Part shown: piece after piece, positions 5,660 through 6,562 of the stretch
How the letters are laid out: every line of letters begins with the position of its first letter
Position numbering within the stretch: position 1 is the stretch's first letter
Source: Mucilaginibacter sp.
Lineage (GTDB): Bacteria; Bacteroidota; Bacteroidia; Sphingobacteriales; Sphingobacteriaceae
Reading direction: 5' to 3'
Assembly (NCBI GenBank): GCA_014376655.1
Contig: JACMRC010000230.1
Location: forward strand, 1 to 6,562
DNA length: 6,562 nt
Translations under genes and position numbers: made by a program
The notes under the pieces: generated by a model
Told to the model about the DNA's origin: nothing
Databases searched by the model: none
What the model saw: the letters and a program-made list of their open reading frames with translations, nothing else

Positions 5660-6022
5660 ATGGAAGAATTAACAAAAACAGAAGAGCGGGTGATGCAAGT
5701 TTTATGGGACCTTAAACAATGTTTTGTAAAGGATATCATAGATGCCCTGCCTGATGATCCTAAACCACCTTATAATACCATATCGTCTGTTGTACGGTTG
5801 TTAGAGAAAAAAGGATATGTAGGCTATAAAGCCTATGGCAAAACTTACGAATATTTCCCATTGATATCTAAACCAGAGTATCGTAAAACATTCTTTAAAA
5901 AAATGATTTCCGGTTATTTCGATAACTCTGTAGAGAGCCTGCTATCATTTATGGTGAAAGAAGAGCAACTAAGCGAGGCTGATATAAATAAGATAAAAGA
6001 CATCATCAATAAAAATAAATAA
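5660..6022 (+). CDS. BlaI/MecI/CopY-family transcriptional repressor
   Basis: The 120-residue protein has the BlaI layout: an N-terminal winged helix (about 3-70) with LTKTEERVMQVLWDL, KDIIDALPDDPKPPYNTISSVVRLLEKKGYVG containing the recognition helix (about 38-50), and the wing KAYGKTYEYFPLIS; then a C-terminal dimerisation helix region (about 72-120) with SLLSFMVKEEQLSEADINKIKDII. Known members bind promoter dyads as dimers and are inactivated by proteolysis set off by an M56 membrane sensor. The region SLLSF-MVKEEQL aligns by eye with VLNF-AKNEEL of Staphylococcus BlaI, where cleavage occurs between Asn and Phe; here the pair is Ser96-Phe97. The ATG at 5660 is needed because the family's first helix begins at residue 4. 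The M56 gene follows after one base. The regulated process is unknown; nothing here ties it to beta-lactams. Confidence 0.93.
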   Translation: MEELTKTEERVMQVLWDLKQCFVKDIIDALPDDPKPPYNTISSVVRLLEKKGYVGYKAYGKTYEYFPLISKPEYRKTFFKKMISGYFDNSVESLLSFMVKEEQLSEADINKIKDIINKNK

Positions 6023-6023
6023 T

Positions 6024-6562
6024 ATGAGCGCACTTATTTACTTGCTACAGGTTAGTGCCTGCATGGGCTTATTTTACGGGTTTTATAACCTGATGTTAAG
6101 CCGACTTACTTTCTTTACCATTAACAGGTGGTATTTGGTTGTTACGCTGGTTTTAAGTTTTGTTATACCATTGCTTACCATAACGATAAGGTCTGATTCT
6201 GCACCTATTATGAAAGGGGCTGTATATGTAAATCAATTGCAAACCTTCCAGCCGCAGGAGCCGTTAACTTCGGCCTCCCAACATATCATACAGCCTGCAA
6301 TTAACTGGATTGACATATTAAAAATGATTTACCTGTTAGCAGTTGTGGCTTTATTTGTAAAGCTGATAATAATGCTCGCAGGTTTCTTCGCTAACATAAA
6401 AAGCAAAAAGAGCACAAAGATTGGCAACGTCCATATTTTACACGGGGATAAAAAACTAAACAACGGATCGTTCTTGAATTACATTTTTTTAAATGACGAC
6501 GAGTTGAGTCCCGAGGAGATGCAACAGATAATAGAACATGAGATGTTGCACGTTAAACTGCT
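6024..6562 (+). CDS. M56-family (BlaR1/MecR1-type) membrane metallopeptidase, 3' truncated by window
   Basis: The frame opens with ATG one base after the blaI stop and is still open after 179 codons at the window edge. Visible parts are membrane helix one (about 2-25), the NRWYLVVTLVLSFVIPLL segment (34-51) typical of Bacteroidetes M56 proteins, a loop of about 40 residues, a third helix (about 98-122), then a cytoplasmic part with GNVHIL, NNGSFLNYIFLN, LSPEEMQQIIEHEMLH. His172-Glu173-Met-Leu-His176 is the zinc motif HExxH, intact. Known relatives sense an outside signal and cause cleavage of the partner repressor. The C-terminal part, which in this phylum may carry a TonB-type or other domain instead of a penicillin-binding sensor, is not in the window, so the signal cannot be named. 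Confidence 0.9.
   Translation, partial: MSALIYLLQVSACMGLFYGFYNLMLSRLTFFTINRWYLVVTLVLSFVIPLLTITIRSDSAPIMKGAVYVNQLQTFQPQEPLTSASQHIIQPAINWIDILKMIYLLAVVALFVKLIIMLAGFFANIKSKKSTKIGNVHILHGDKKLNNGSFLNYIFLNDDELSPEEMQQIIEHEMLHVKL

Noticed and set aside
1..6562. Insertion sequences, CRISPR arrays, phage or plasmid elements, RNA genes
   Set aside because: No transposase-like frames, terminal repeats with target duplications, spaced direct repeats of CRISPR type, or tRNA/rRNA-like stretches were seen on either strand.

Overview
The window looks like chromosomal DNA of a Bacteroidetes (Bacteroidota) bacterium, most likely of the Sphingobacteriaceae (Mucilaginibacter/Pedobacter type). The pointers are moderate-to-low GC, a TonB-dependent receptor tail followed by a lipoprotein, start codons without a clear Shine-Dalgarno, candidate promoters of the TTTG/TAnnTTTG type, and a BlaI-M56 peptidase pair with the N-terminal helices usual in this phylum. 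The genus is an inference from protein style, since no database search was possible. No rRNA, tRNA, CRISPR array or insertion sequence was seen, and no gene-free stretch exceeds about 160 bases.

Left part (1-1560, + strand): the last 101 codons of a TonB-dependent outer-membrane receptor, then a 393-residue lipoprotein of unrecognised family in the same transcription unit. The lipoprotein appears to consist of three diverged copies of one module. A strong, perfectly symmetrical hairpin (1520-1560) ends this unit and also the convergent unit that follows.

Middle (1583-3886): on the minus strand an acetate/succinate permease of the SatP (GPR1/FUN34/YaaH) family is followed 9 bases later by a small AHSA1/SRPBCC protein. 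Divergent from them is gpmA, the 2,3-bisphosphoglycerate-dependent phosphoglycerate mutase, then a secreted DUF4440/NTF2-like protein. The satP-gpmA gap holds an operator-like palindrome.

Right part (3890-6562): argB and proC form a minus-strand pair overlapping by four bases, drawing glutamate towards arginine and proline. proC converges on the DUF4440 gene with only three bases between the stops. Divergent from argB is a BlaI-family repressor followed one base later by an M56 (BlaR1/MecR1-type) membrane metallopeptidase, cut by the window end just after its HEMLH zinc motif. The 157-base argB-blaI gap is dense in regulatory sequence: a 2 x 20 bp tandem repeat, each unit carrying a 12 bp palindrome, overlies a good blaI promoter. 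This suggests autorepression and possibly a leaderless mRNA.

Most of the window is ordinary housekeeping sequence. The parts most worth following are the BlaI operator array with its M56 partner, and the three-module lipoprotein beside the TonB-dependent receptor.
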